Below are positions 43,672 to 53,629 of a stretch of DNA of 64,000 nucleotides, piece after piece. The translations under genes were made by a program, and so were the position numbers. This DNA comes from Closterium sp. Naga37s-1 (lineage: Eukaryota > Streptophyta > Zygnematophyceae > Desmidiales > Closteriaceae). Location of the stretch: assembly GCA_947471745.1 (NCBI GenBank), contig CANJKZ010000142.1, positions 2,142,501-2,206,500 of the forward strand, given 5' to 3'. Position 1 is the first letter of the stretch; each line of letters begins with the position of its first letter. The notes beneath the pieces were generated by a model, which was not told where the DNA came from, made no database searches, and worked only from the letters and a program-made list of their open reading frames with translations.

Positions 43672-43748
43672 ATTGATGAGGGGATTGTAGGGTTGTCTCA
43701 GGGTTGCTTTGGAAACCCGTGGGACAACCCTACAATCCCCTCATCAAT
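43672..43748. repeat. Perfect 26-bp inverted repeat (hairpin)
   Basis: Arms 43672-43697 (starting ATTGATGAGGGGATTG) and 43723-43748 are exact reverse complements, with a 25-base loop that has its own GGGTT/AACCC pair. Transcribed from either strand it would give a long perfect stem. Confidence 0.92.
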
Positions 43749-43764
43749 GAGAATCACCTAACCA

Positions 43765-44178
43765 GGGTGCACATTCAACGCGGTTCGGCTTGAGATGTTG
43801 GGAAGGGGGTTTGGAGAAAAACAGTGATTGGCTCACGAGGGGCGACAAAAAAATGATTCCGCTAGAGCTTCGGGCATTTCGTAGGTGGCGGGAGGGGGTG
43901 AAATGGCGGGAGTGGGTGAAACCGAATGGCGGGAGGGATGAAACAGATTGGCGGGAGGGGGGGGAAACGAAATTGCGGGGGAGGGGGGAAACAAAATTGC
44001 GGGGGAGGGGGGAAACGAATTTCGAAGGGAAGGGGGAAATGAAATTGCGGGGGCGTGGGGAAACGAAATTGCGGGGGAGGGGGGAAACGAATTTCGACTT
44101 GAAGGGGTTGAAAGCACACCTCGTAACCCACTCAGTCAAGGGATAACCTTTGATGCACATTCAGCTGAATGTGCACCC
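43765..44178. mobile_element. TIR-flanked segment, MITE-like (tentative)
   Basis: GGGTGCACATTCA at 43765-43777 is the exact reverse complement of 44166-44178. Length is 414 bp and there is no coding potential. The right end overlaps a 22-bp palindrome with arms TGCACATTCAG (44154-44175). No clear target duplication was found, so mobility is not shown. Confidence 0.4.
43885..44105 (+). repeat. G-rich minisatellite, unit about 30 bp
   Basis: Seven or so degenerate units of the type GAAACGAAATTGCGGGGGAG. Frames through it are Gly/Glu/Asn repeats. Confidence 0.85.
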
Positions 44179-44957
44179 CGAGTTCCAAACCCAACTCCCC
44201 TCATTGAGTATGGTTCTATATTCTTGTAACGGTTAATTCCCCTAACTCCACCCCTTCCTTCGGGCTGATTGTTCTGCCCGTTGCTGCAAAAATCTCATCG
44301 CCCTTTCCTGGATTTACCGCGCTTTTCCCCTGCTATTCCCCATTGCAAGACCTCGTTCTTCTCCCCTCCTTTCCACCCTTCGAGGTGCAAGACAAGGCCG
44401 ACCTATTTTGAGGCAGAGAGGGACGGAGGTTTGATGTAACTTGTACTCTCCTGGAAACTAATTAGAACAAGGCACACGGAATTTAGGTTCTCGTTTGTCT
44501 TAGATTCGAACCGAGGCGGATTCGCGAGCCGTGGCGGGTGTGGACGCTCATTCCCGACTTCAGGTCGGCCATCTCTTACTCTTACTGTTTGTCGCGCGTC
44601 TGAGATGGTTTCTTCCCGCTGTGTTGCCTCCTGACAGAATCTAAATAATAGAAATCACATGTTGGTCGCCGATGCGTGGATGCGTCGCTGTCTCCCACCT
44701 GAACTTCGTCAAAACGTCCGCTGAACGAGCAATTCTCCTCAAAGAATGACTTCGTGCTCTTACTGCCGGTGTCGATCTCTCTTTGCCCACACGCGACTTG
44801 CTTGTCCTCTGCTACTCTCCACAACCCAGTGCTTTGCGGTTCACTTTAATTGCGGTGAGTAGTCCGCTATCCCTCACCACCCCCCGTGCCGTGATCGGCG
44901 GTGTTCCCTTCTCCCCTCTGTCCCGCCATAGGACTACGGCGTGGTCGCAGCGCAGCC
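44179..44957 (+). other. Upstream region of the host gene
   Basis: Contains no recognised repeat or coding element. It presumably holds the promoter and 5' UTR of the gene starting at 44958, but no TATA box or other core element could be assigned. Confidence 0.4.
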
Positions 44958-47900
44958 ATGCTGTCGTCTGTGCACCCGGTGTCCACCTCTGCGGTGTCGT
45001 CGCAGCCAGTGCGGGGTTCCACAGCGGCCGTGCAGCCGCCACCTGCGACGCCCCGTGCAAGGCCGATGCTTTTCCACCTGCACGGCCCCGTCGCTGCGTC
45101 TTCCACGCCCCTGCGGGCTGTCTCCTCCGCCCTCTCCTCGCATACCCAAGCTCCGCCCTCCCTCTCGCTGCGCTGGCGCCCAGCCCCTGCGCGCGCACGC
45201 GTCACGGCAGCAGCCGGTGCCGCGGGGACTCCGTCGGGTCCAGCGGGGCTGCCCTTCCGCAAGAAGAGTGGCGGCGGAAGGGGCGCCGGTGGCCCCGCGC
45301 CCCCGCATTCAGCGTCGCAGCCGCCGTCGGCGAGTGCGCTTGGGTACCACCCGCTGGAGCACGTGCCGGCGGAGGAGCAGGACGGCGGAGGGCGCGCAGG
45401 CGTGGGCAAGGACGGCCGGCGCGGTGGCGCAGCGCAGCTGTCGCCGGCGGAGGTGGCGCGCACCGTGGCGGAGGTGAGGGGGAGGGGGGAAGGGGAGGGG
45501 GAGGGAGGAGTGAGGAGGATGAATATGGCTGCGGGGCGGGGTTGTGAGTTGCGGTCGTCGTGCCGTCCACACTGCCGTTGTGTACCGCCGTGCGGATGCC
45601 TGGATCTGCTCGATCGCTACGTCACATCCACAATTACGCCCAATCAGCGACGCGCTCACGCCCCTCCACGGGCTTGCCATTCCTTGCCCCACGAGCTTCC
45701 CCATGCGTACCCGTGTTCCCGCATGCGCCCTCTGTTCTGCGCCTCCCCCGTTTGCTTACCCCCCTGCGCCCGCCCACCTGCGCCCTCCTCGTGCATCCCC
45801 CCTCCCCACCCTCCCCTCCCTCTCCCCCTTCTTGCGCCGTGCCCCCCGCGCGGCGGCAGGTGAACGGTGAGGCCATCGTGTTCGCCGCGCTCGCCGAGGG
45901 CTCCGCGGGCTTCCTGGCGGCGGACGCGCGCTTCGTCGTGGACCACAACGGAGGTACGCCGCGCGGCCTGGCGCCCCGCACTGCGGATGAGCGTAGCGCA
46001 GGGGGGCAGGGGTGGCGGGGAGGGGGTGCAGGGACGGGTGAAGGCGGTGGGAGAGCAAGGAGGAAAGGGGGGCGGGCGGGCATGGGGAAGGGCAGTGCGG
46101 GTAGTGGCTGCGCGTTGGGCGAGGAGGCAGTAGATGCCAGAGCGGCGGAACTCCTTTTGGGGATGGTGGTGTGAGGGCAGCGCGGTACCGTGCGTATCAG
46201 GTGTCCGGCCTGCACCCGTCCCTCATCCGCACTCACTATCCTCCCTGCGTTCCTCTCCCCCGGCCCGTTGCGGTGTGGCGCATGGCGGCGTGCAGACGTG
46301 TTCGTGGAGGTGGAGGAGGACGACGACTTCCTGCGCATCCTCCACGAGGACGCGCGCCTCTGCTCGGTCAGTGCTCCCCGCCCGGCCCCCCCCCTTCCCC
46401 GGCCCCCCCCGCCCCGCCCCGCCCTGCCCCGCCCTGCCCCGCCCTGCACCGTGCTTTCCTTCTTTGCGTGCCACGCTACGCTGCACTGCCATGCTTCCTG
46501 CCACACCGATGCCAGTCCTCGTGCTCCCGCCTCAACGCGCACACTCGTGTGCGGCCCGCTCTCTCTCTTGCCCCATGCGCGTGCGTGTGGCGTGTGTGGT
46601 GCATTGATTCCAGGCGCTGGTGGGGTTCGGCGGCATGGACGAGGTGGCGCTGGACGACCTCATCGAGGGCACGGCGGACGACGCGCAACATCTGCAAGAC
46701 GCCCACCACGACGGTAGCGACGGTAGCGACGACGAGAGGGGCTTCAGGGGCAGCGACCTGCGCGGGCGGGCCGGCGACGCCTGGCAGTCGCTGAACCTGC
46801 TGCTGGGCGGGGCTGGCAGTGGCGGCGAGGGTTCGAGGGGGGAGCGGGACGACGAGGAGGAGGAGGATGATGATGATGATGACGATGAAGACGAGGAGGG
46901 CGACGACGAGGACTTGGTGTTGTCGGAGGACGATCGCCATGTGAGTGGGAAACGCTTCCTGCTCATTCCACTGCTCCCTCTCATCAACCTCCCCACTTCC
47001 CCTCCCGCCCTCGCCCCGTCTCACTCATCGTCGTCCGTGTATCTTCCCCTTCATCACCCGCTCCCGCGTCTCTCCTCCCCCGCCCCCCTCATGCGCGGCA
47101 GTTCTGGCGGGCGATGATAGGGCCGGACGCGGACCACCTGTTTGACACGCTGTCGCCAGAGGCACTGGGGTCGCTGGGCGCGTGGGGCGGGCGGGAGACG
47201 CTGCAGTGGGTGCACCCCGTGTACTTCGCCGACAAGATGATCAGCGTGCGTACCTCCCTCCGCTGCTGCCCTCGCCGTCTCCCCTCCTCTCCCCTTTGTT
47301 CGCGCTGTTCGCTTAAATCGTAATCTCTTGCCGATCTCTGACCCACACCACCTCCCCCCTCCCTCCCCCCCCACCCTCTTCCCCACTCCTCCCGCCCTCT
47401 CGCGCTTCCGTTCTCTTCCGCTGACTCCCTTTCGTTTCAAAAATTTATCGTTCGCTCGTTCTCTCTCTCTCCCTCTTTAGGCGCTCAATTCCATGCGCCC
47501 CCATGCGCCCCATGCGCCCCCATGCGCCCCCATGCGCCCCATGCGCCCCCATGTGCCCCCATGCGCCCCATGCGCCCCCATGCGTCCCCCCAGGCGGTGG
47601 GCGCGGACCCCATGGCGGACATGACGCGGCCGGTGCAGCGGCTGCTGCTGGTGGCGCGGGTGCGGCCGCTGTCGTCGGAGGAGGAGTTCCGCGTGCGCGG
47701 GCTGCTGGGGGAGCGAGCCTCGTACGACGCCCGGGAGGACCAGGACCACTGGGATGGGGAGGGGGAGGGGGAGGGGGAGGGTGGTGCGGGTGGTGTGGAG
47801 GCGAGTGAGGCGAGTGTGTTGCAGGGACGTGAGAGCGAGGCCGATGGCAGCACAGGCAGCGCGGCTGCTGCTGCTGCTCGTGTGGATGAAGCCGTTCTTG

Positions 47901-47998
47901 CAGGAGCAGAAGAGGCGATTGCAGGGGTAGGGCAGGAGGAGAGACGGGACGAGGTGCAGGAGAAGCAGGCGGAAGGGGTTAGTGAAGGGCATGAAGCA

Positions 47999-48054
<56 letters not shown>

Positions 48055-49160
48055 CAAGCGCGAGGGCAGCATGAGGGTGCGGAAGCCGGAAGCACCCACG
48101 GCCAGGGCGGAGCCGAGAGCGGCAGCAGCGGCCGGGGCCAGCGAGAGCAGCAGCGGCACAGCAGGGGTAGGGGGCAGTGGGTTGGGGGTGGGAGGGCGGG
48201 AGGAGGAGACGGTGTTGGGCGTGGTGGGGTACCGCGTGGAGGGGCTGGAGCACGTCTTCCAGGGCGACGCCTGCTTCCACTCGCGCCCGGACCTCCCAGA
48301 CGCCCATGGCGATGCGGCCTTCGAGGTGTCGTGGGGGGCCGACTGGCGGCCTGGTGATGGTGATGGCGACAGTGACTTGGGCAGTAGTGGCAGGGATGCT
48401 CAGGGAGGCTGGGCTCAGGACGAGGGCCAGGGGGCGTGGGAGGAGATGACAGAGGGGCAGCAGGGGACGGGGAGCAGAGGGGAGGATGGTGAGGCGAGTG
48501 CGCAGGGAGCGAGCAGCAGCAGCAGCGGCGGCGGCAGCAGCACGGATGGGGCGAGGGCAGTGGGGAGGACAGGCGATGGGATTTTGGAGGTGCCTCCTGG
48601 GGCCATGTGGCTGAGTGCCGTGGGGCCAGAGAAGGACGCGCAGCGAGCGCAAGGAGGTGGGCAGGGGCAGCAGTCTCAGGGAAGTGACCTGCTGAGGCCT
48701 GCTGCTGGCGCTGGAGGGGCCGTGGCAGGGGAAGAGCAGGGAGAGGCAGTGCAGGGACAAGGGGTGGGACGAGTGGGATCGTTCAATGCAGCTGAGTGGG
48801 CGGAGGTGGTGAAGGCGGAGCAGGAGGAGAGTGAGGAGGGCAGTGAGGGCGAGGAGGGCAGTGAGGGCGAGGAGGGCAGTGAGGGCGAGGAGGGAAGTGA
48901 GGGCGAGGAGGGAAGTGAGGGCGAGGAGGGGTGGGAGGGCAGCATGCGCACGGTGCTGTACCAGCTGGACCTCGTGCACATACAGCTGCTCGCCTCCTCT
49001 GGCTGCCAGGTCGCTGCTCGCCCCCACCCCACCCAACTCCACTCCTATCAACAACTTTCATGCACCTCCCCTCCTGCTATTTGGAATCGCCACACCGCCC
49101 TTTCCTTTGCTCCCTGTCGTTCTCAGTATCTGTGTGTGTGCTTGTCCTGTTCCCCACCCC

Positions 49161-49216
<56 letters not shown>

Positions 49217-49965
49217 ACAGGAGGAGGTGGCGCCACAGCAGTGGCAGGAGGCGGCACCGGACCTGCTGGCGCACGTGGCGGACAGCATAGTGCAGCGCGC
49301 CAACTCGCTTGAGCGCGCGCGGCGCTGCATGCGCGACCTGTGTGCGCGCGAGCACGGGATAGACGCCGAGGTGTGTTGGGGCACTTGGGGCAGGGGAAGG
49401 ACTGGTGGGTGCGTTGTGTGATGAATGTGGATGGTGGGTGGTTGCTGGATGCCCCATTTGATGTTCGCTGCTCTCTTTTGTGTTTTTTCCTTGTTCTCCC
49501 TGCCCTCCCCTCCCCCCTTCCCACTACACCCCTGTCTCCCCCGGTGCATGGCACGGCAGGAGGTGTGGCTGGCGGGCATAGACCACCTGGGCATAGACGT
49601 GAGGGTGCGCATGGGCCTCGAACTCCAGACCTTGCGATTCCCCTTCAGATATCCGGTGCGGTGCCTGCTGAGTGTGGGAAGATGGTGCCTGCTGCCCTTG
49701 CTGATGGTCACACCTGCATTGCAATCTCTTCCAAATCAAAGTGTTGCTGGTGTGCATTCACAGACAATGTCAACAGCGAATTGTGTTTGACCAGGTTGCC
49801 TAGTCTGTGTGTGTGTACACACAGGCGTCCACGGAGGTGGCAGCAGAGCGGCTGCTGGACGAGCTGCTGAGGCCGCGCCCCCTGCCCTCCGCCACCTCCA
49901 CTCGCCTCAAGCCGCGCCTCTCTGCCCGCCAGTTGCGCCGCCTGCGTGCCCGCATGCGCCGCTGA
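44958..49965 (+). CDS. Spliced host gene: homolog of plant uncharacterized protein At3g49140 family
   Basis: Nine-exon model, all GT-AG, phases closing, 984 codons: 44958-45473, 45860-45953, 46296-46366, 46614-46940, 47102-47245, 47594-49009, 49221-49370, 49560-49655, 49825-49965 (TGA). The start ATG opens a Ser/Ala/Arg/Pro-rich N-terminus like a plastid transit peptide. Conserved-looking parts are SPAEVARTVAEVNGEAIVF, DHNGDVFVEVEEDDDFLRIL, ALVGFGGMDEVALDDL, an Asp/Glu tract, WVHPVYFADKMI, YQLDLVHIQLLASSGCQ, then IDHLGIDVRVRMGLELQTLRF and the C-terminal VAAERLLDELL. From memory this order matches land-plant At3g49140-like proteins; I cannot run a search. Exon 6 is enlarged by a Ser run (about 48002-48052) and GSEGEE repeats. 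No catalytic motif was seen and the function is unknown. The first exon boundary and the donor at 49010 are the least certain. Confidence 0.78.
47488..47592 (+). repeat. CATGCGCCCC minisatellite at the end of intron 5
   Basis: About ten copies of CCATGCGCCC(C) run up to the acceptor at 47593. They make the tract before the AG C-rich and alter normal branch-site/polypyrimidine layout. Confidence 0.85.
48000..48052 (+). repeat. (AGC)n trinucleotide repeat in exon 6
   Basis: An uninterrupted AGC run in frame as poly-Ser within the host gene, and therefore a likely length-variable coding microsatellite. Confidence 0.9.
48836..48932 (+). repeat. In-frame GSEGEE coding tandem repeat
   Basis: Five or more units of GGCAGTGAGGGCGAGGAG in exon 6 encode an acidic repeat just before the conserved YQLDLVHIQLL segment. 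Confidence 0.88.
49164..49212 (+). repeat. (GT)n microsatellite next to the intron 7 acceptor
   Basis: About 24 GT units end eight bases before the AG at 49219-49220, so the dinucleotide tract occupies the usual polypyrimidine position. Confidence 0.92.
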
Positions 49966-50282
49966 CCAGTGCCGTGCTGCTGGGGAATCAGCATTCGGGA
50001 GCGAGGAACCGAGGAGGCTTGTCATTCATGTGTTTTGCCTCCTCACCTAAACCACTGTCTTAAATTTGCTGTTCTATCAGAGTAGCATTCTACAGTAGCA
50101 TTCTACGGTATGCAGTGGAGGTAGACCAGAAGGGAGTGCGCATTTTGTAGAGGAATGATTCAATGCCGTCTGGAAAGGTGTCTTTGTGTACCGTATGTGG
50201 TATGCATATAGTACCCAAACTGTGCAACAAATTTTCAGATCGGAGAACCTTAGATCTGTATGGCAGTCCCCCAGGTACGGAA
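49966..50282 (+). other. Putative 3' UTR/downstream region of the host gene
   Basis: AT-richer than the exons. It contains a short direct repeat (AGTAGCATTCTAC, about 50081-50106). A polyadenylation site was not pinned down. Confidence 0.35.
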
Positions 50283-50749
50283 CCGTATTTTCCCGGATAT
50301 AAGACCCTCCGGAATAAAAGTCCCATGGGACTTGGATGTGGGGGGATGTACGCTTAATATGGTCTAATCTGTGAGGACCCCCCTTTTGCTATTAAACATT
50401 TTAAGACCCCCCCGTTGGTGTAGACTGTGCAGTTTTCAGTGCTTTAAACATTCGCGAATCAGTTTTTACAGGTGGATATAGGGAAATTCTGACGCGGTCA
50501 ATGCGTCAGCCTCGAAATCTGACGCGTTGACCGTATCAGATCGAAGGTTTGACTGGGTACTTTCGCGATTGCTTTTTAGTTAGGCTCGATTCTGGTAGAA
50601 AAAACGTACTGCTAAGGGAAAAAAGGCCCCTTATGAGTAAAATAGATGTTTGGGGGTCTTATCAATTTCCAGCCTCCATGATGTTCACCCTAACATTTTT
50701 TAATATTTTTTTTGGAAAGTCCCCCGGGTCTTATATTTGGGAAAATACG
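50283..50749. mobile_element. TIR-flanked non-coding segment, MITE-like
   Basis: The left end, CCGTATTTTCCCGGATATAAG then ACCC, is matched in reverse complement by 50726-50749 (GGGTCTTATATTTGGGAAAA then TACG) with two mismatches over about 22 bp. Length is about 467 bp, interior AT-rich and non-coding, with further A/T-rich and CCCCCC segments. No convincing target duplication was identified and the superfamily is not assigned. Confidence 0.55.
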
Positions 50750-51455
50750 TATAAGACCTGGAGCCAAGAGGACGTTCTTCATATTTGACGAAAAGCTGTG
50801 TAGTTTGATCTACAGTATGAAGGAATGGGTGAGCAAAATTCCCCTTACTGCGATTACTGGTCCGCATACAATGTTGAATTATGACTCCTGGACGAAATTG
50901 AAGTAGCATTCTTTCAACAATAAAATATGCAAAACGTCCGTCACCATTTCATAAGTCCGGCCCGGTGCAGTAAGATTCGGAGGTACATAAATCGATCAAG
51001 GCAAGGCAGCGCGAACGAGCTAGGCGAAAGCCAAGGGCAAAAACTGGCTCGGAAGTGGCGAAGGTTAGGGGAGCGACTCGAGAGTGGTTTGGGGCCGACA
51101 AGTCAGGCCCAACCAACACTCTCGAGGAGATCGGGAGGTACCCGACCAGCGTGAACCGCACAGAAGAGCGCGAGAAGCCGAATCTACCAGAATGAACCGG
51201 AGTAACATTCCAGCCCAATTTTCCTGCACCTTCATCTCTCCGCAGCGCACGGAACCTGCGTGCTGCCCTCCTGTCTGCTCGCCTCCCTCCCGGACGACCC
51301 CAAGGCCTTCCCTCTCTGCCTCTCCTCCACTCCACTCACCACCCTCACACCTGCGCACTACAAATGACCCGCGTACGCTCATTCCTCTCATCGCTCTCCA
51401 GCTTCGCTTTCTCTTGTGACTAGCTCTCAGCCTTCCATAGGCTTCCATAGAACAA
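50750..51455. other. Intergenic DNA, nothing recognised
   Basis: No gene, RNA or repeat was identified between the MITE-like segment and the E8 LTR. Confidence 0.5.
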
Positions 51456-51495
51456 TGTCAAACTGTTATATTGTTTATGTTGTGTAGGCTGTAGT
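51456..51495 (+). repeat. E8 5' LTR, left part (split by T1 and E6)
   Basis: TGTCAAACTGTTATATTG to GGCTGTAGT, the first 40 bp of a short copia LTR. The rest follows at 59437 after the nested elements. Joining the two gives the family signature GGCTGTAGTAGGGTAG. Confidence 0.83.
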
Positions 51496-51632
51496 TGTCA
51501 GAATGTTATCTTATGCTCTAGCCTGTAGTGGGGTGCTCTATAGCGAGTACAACCCTTCTAGGGTTTCCTATTTGTATCCCCATTCTTGCTAGTGCACTCC
51601 TCTTCTTCTCTTTTTTCTTCTAAACTTTAACA
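51496..51632 (+). repeat. 5' LTR of E6
   Basis: TGTCAGAATGTTATC to CTTTAACA, 137 bp, same subfamily as the solo LTR at 26354-26491. Confidence 0.93.
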
Positions 51633-51647
51633 TGCTATCAGAGCAGG
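51633..51647 (+). other. Primer-binding site of E6
   Basis: TGCTATCAGAGCAGG, one mismatch to the initiator-Met-type site. Confidence 0.8.
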
Positions 51648-51728
51648 TCGATCCCCTTGGATCGATCCTGTGGGTGGGCTCACCACCTTGTTGCTTCCGC
51701 TGCAACTGCTACTGCTACTCTCTGTGCC

Positions 51729-51944
51729 GCACGCCCCGTGGCGTGCGGCAGTTTTTCTTCCCGCCGTGCGCCCCGAGGCGCGCGGCGGTTTTCTGCCCGC
51801 CGTGCGCCCCGAGGCGCGCGGCGGTTTTCTGCCCGCCGTGCGCCCCGAGGCGCGCGGCGGTTTTCTGCCCGCCGTGCGCCCCGAGGCGCGCGGCGGTTCT
51901 CTGCCCGCTGTGCGCCCCGAGGCGCGCGACGGGCTTCTGCCCCG
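51729..51944 (+). repeat. 36-bp minisatellite in the E6 leader
   Basis: Six consecutive 36-bp units containing GTGCGCCCCGAGGCGCGCGG. The middle three are perfect, the outer ones degenerate. A CGCGGCCCCGCC array follows (to about 52210), then a C-run near 52218-52246. Confidence 0.9.
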
Positions 51945-52907
51945 TCGTTCGTCGCGTCGCCCTCTGGAGGCGCCGCGACGGGCGACGGGGACCCGTCGCG
52001 GCCCCGCCGCCCCACTCTCGCGGCCCCGCCGTTTTCCTTCGCGGCCCCGCCACCTCCGGTCGCGGCCCCGCCACCTCCGATCGTGGCCCCGCCGCCCCAC
52101 CATCGCGGCCCCGCCGCTTTCCTTCACGGCCCCGCCACCTCTGGCCGCGGCCCCGTCGTCTCGCCGCCCTACGTGCGGCCCGTCGCCCTACCTGTCGCGG
52201 CCCCGGCCCCGGCCCCGCCTCCCCCCCCCCCCCCCCCCCCCCCCCCCTCCTTCGGGTTTCCCCTTTTCCCGTCGCCTGTCGAGGCGACCTGAGGGGGCCG
52301 AGCTGTGGGGTGGCGGGTATGGGGGTGGCCGGTGTGCATTCCTCCCTTTGCTCCTCCTCCTCCTTCGTCTCCCACTGCTGCAGCTGTCGCTGAGGGGGGT
52401 GGTTGTGTGGGAGACTGGGGTTTAGGGTTTAAGGGGGGTGCGTGGGAGTGGAGCTAGCGGTGTAGCAGCGGGTGTGTGTCGGGGGGGTGAGACTGTTTGG
52501 GGAAGTTGCACGGAGGTTGCCGTCGTGTCGCCAGCAGCACCTGTAGTCCGGGGACTTCGTCCGGTAGCCCAGTCGTAGACTTCTACGCCAGCCGCCCGTG
52601 GGTCCGTTGCTCGTCTGCCGCTACTTTAGCCGCGGGGCCTGTTACTCCTGTAGTCCGGGCGCTTAGTCCGGTAGCCGCTGTGCCAGTCTGCCTCCTGTTG
52701 CCCGTGTGTCTGCAGCTTCAGCCGTCGCCTCCTATCTCCTCTCCCCTCACTCTCTCTCCTCCTCCTCGCTTGCCCGTTGTGACTACCACTAGCTTTGCTC
52801 ATAATTGTACCCTTTAAACTATTCCTTCTTGAACTTGTGCTCAGAATGTGTGGTGACATTGTGATCCACCCTGAGCTTGTACTGCTTTTCTTGCTCTGCT
52901 GATTACA

Positions 52908-52929
52908 CCCCACTTTGGCTATGGGGGTG
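52908..52929 (+). other. E6 polypurine tract in a hairpin
   Basis: CCCCA (52908-52912) and TGGGG (from 52922) around a short loop, adjoining the 3' LTR. Confidence 0.7.
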
Positions 52930-53066
52930 TGTCAGAATGTTATCTTATGCTCTAGCCTGTAGTGGGGTGCTCTATAGCGAGTACAACCCTTCTAGGGTTT
53001 CCTATTTGTATCCCCATTCTTGCTAGTGCACTCCTCTTCTTCTCTTTTTTCTTCTAAACTTTAACA
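52930..53066 (+). repeat. 3' LTR of E6
   Basis: Identical to 51496-51632. Followed by GTAGT and then directly by T1. Confidence 0.93.
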
Positions 53067-53071
53067 GTAGT

Positions 53072-53163
53072 TGTCAGAATCCCAACCACTAGACCATTGG
53101 GATAAAAAGGCTTGTTAAGTAGCGGGGCAGTGCGCCCATAACCCCCCAGGCAAACGTGCCTGT
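53072..53163 (-). mobile_element. TRIM-like element T1, left LTR (first part)
   Basis: Starts TGTCAGAATCCC. These 92 bp plus 59149-59197 form the 141-bp left LTR, split by E7 at CCTGT. It differs from the right LTR (59291-59431) at five positions by eye. Confidence 0.87.
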
Positions 53164-53306
53164 TGTCAAAACATATTGTTCTGCTTATTTCACTCTAGGT
53201 TGTGTAGGGTTCTCTCCTTAGAGGGTACAACATTTCACTCTCGATAGTCCTTGTACCCCCCCCCCCTTACCTAATCGACATTCTCACCTAGCTAGTGATT
53301 CTAACA
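53164..53306 (+). repeat. 5' LTR of E7
   Basis: 143 bp, TGTCAAAACATATTG to GATTCTAACA. GGGTACAA/TTGTACCC present. Confidence 0.92.
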
Positions 53307-53320
53307 TGGTATCAGAGCAA
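53307..53320 (+). other. Primer-binding site of E7
   Basis: TGGTATCAGAGCAA, a perfect match to TGGTATCAGAGC. Confidence 0.88.
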
Positions 53321-53629
53321 AATGCTCCTTAGGACCGAATTCTTAAAAGGGCCCACCACTGCTATTTCGATCTGCTGCCCGAGTCGCGCCCCTAGGAGAA
53401 ACGCGAAATGCGAAAACGCGCCCTAGGCGAAACGGTTATTTTTTCTGCCCTAGGCGCGATTCTTCTGCCTAGTCACGTGCGACCCCCCCCTGACCGCGCC
53501 CTAGCTGCCTCGTGCGCCACTCGTGCGTCCCGTCAGCCCCTACGCCCGGTCCCCCCTCGTTCCTGCTGCTGCGCGCGCCATTCACGCTGCCCGCCAGCCC
53601 CTAGCACGCACCTGCTGCGCGCGTAGGCC

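Larger units (their letters stand above)
51496..53066 (+). mobile_element. Non-autonomous LTR retrotransposon E6
   Basis: 1,571 bp with two 137-bp LTRs (51496-51632, 52930-53066) that are identical base for base, flanked by GTAGT (51491-51495, 53067-53071). It has a PBS (TGCTATCAGAGCAGG), a repeated GC-rich leader, and a 3' UTR with GATCCACCCTGAGCTTG and the PPT hairpin seen in E4/E5, but no Gag, protease, integrase or RT. It looks like an internal deletion derivative mobilised in trans, inserted very recently. It is larger than a typical TRIM and smaller than a LARD. Confidence 0.92.

Noticed and set aside
47477..49054. Antisense frame of about 525 codons across host exon 6
   Set aside because: Leu/Pro/Ser runs complementary to Asp/Glu/Gly/Ser-coding repeats. 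The sense exon splices in phase with conserved blocks.
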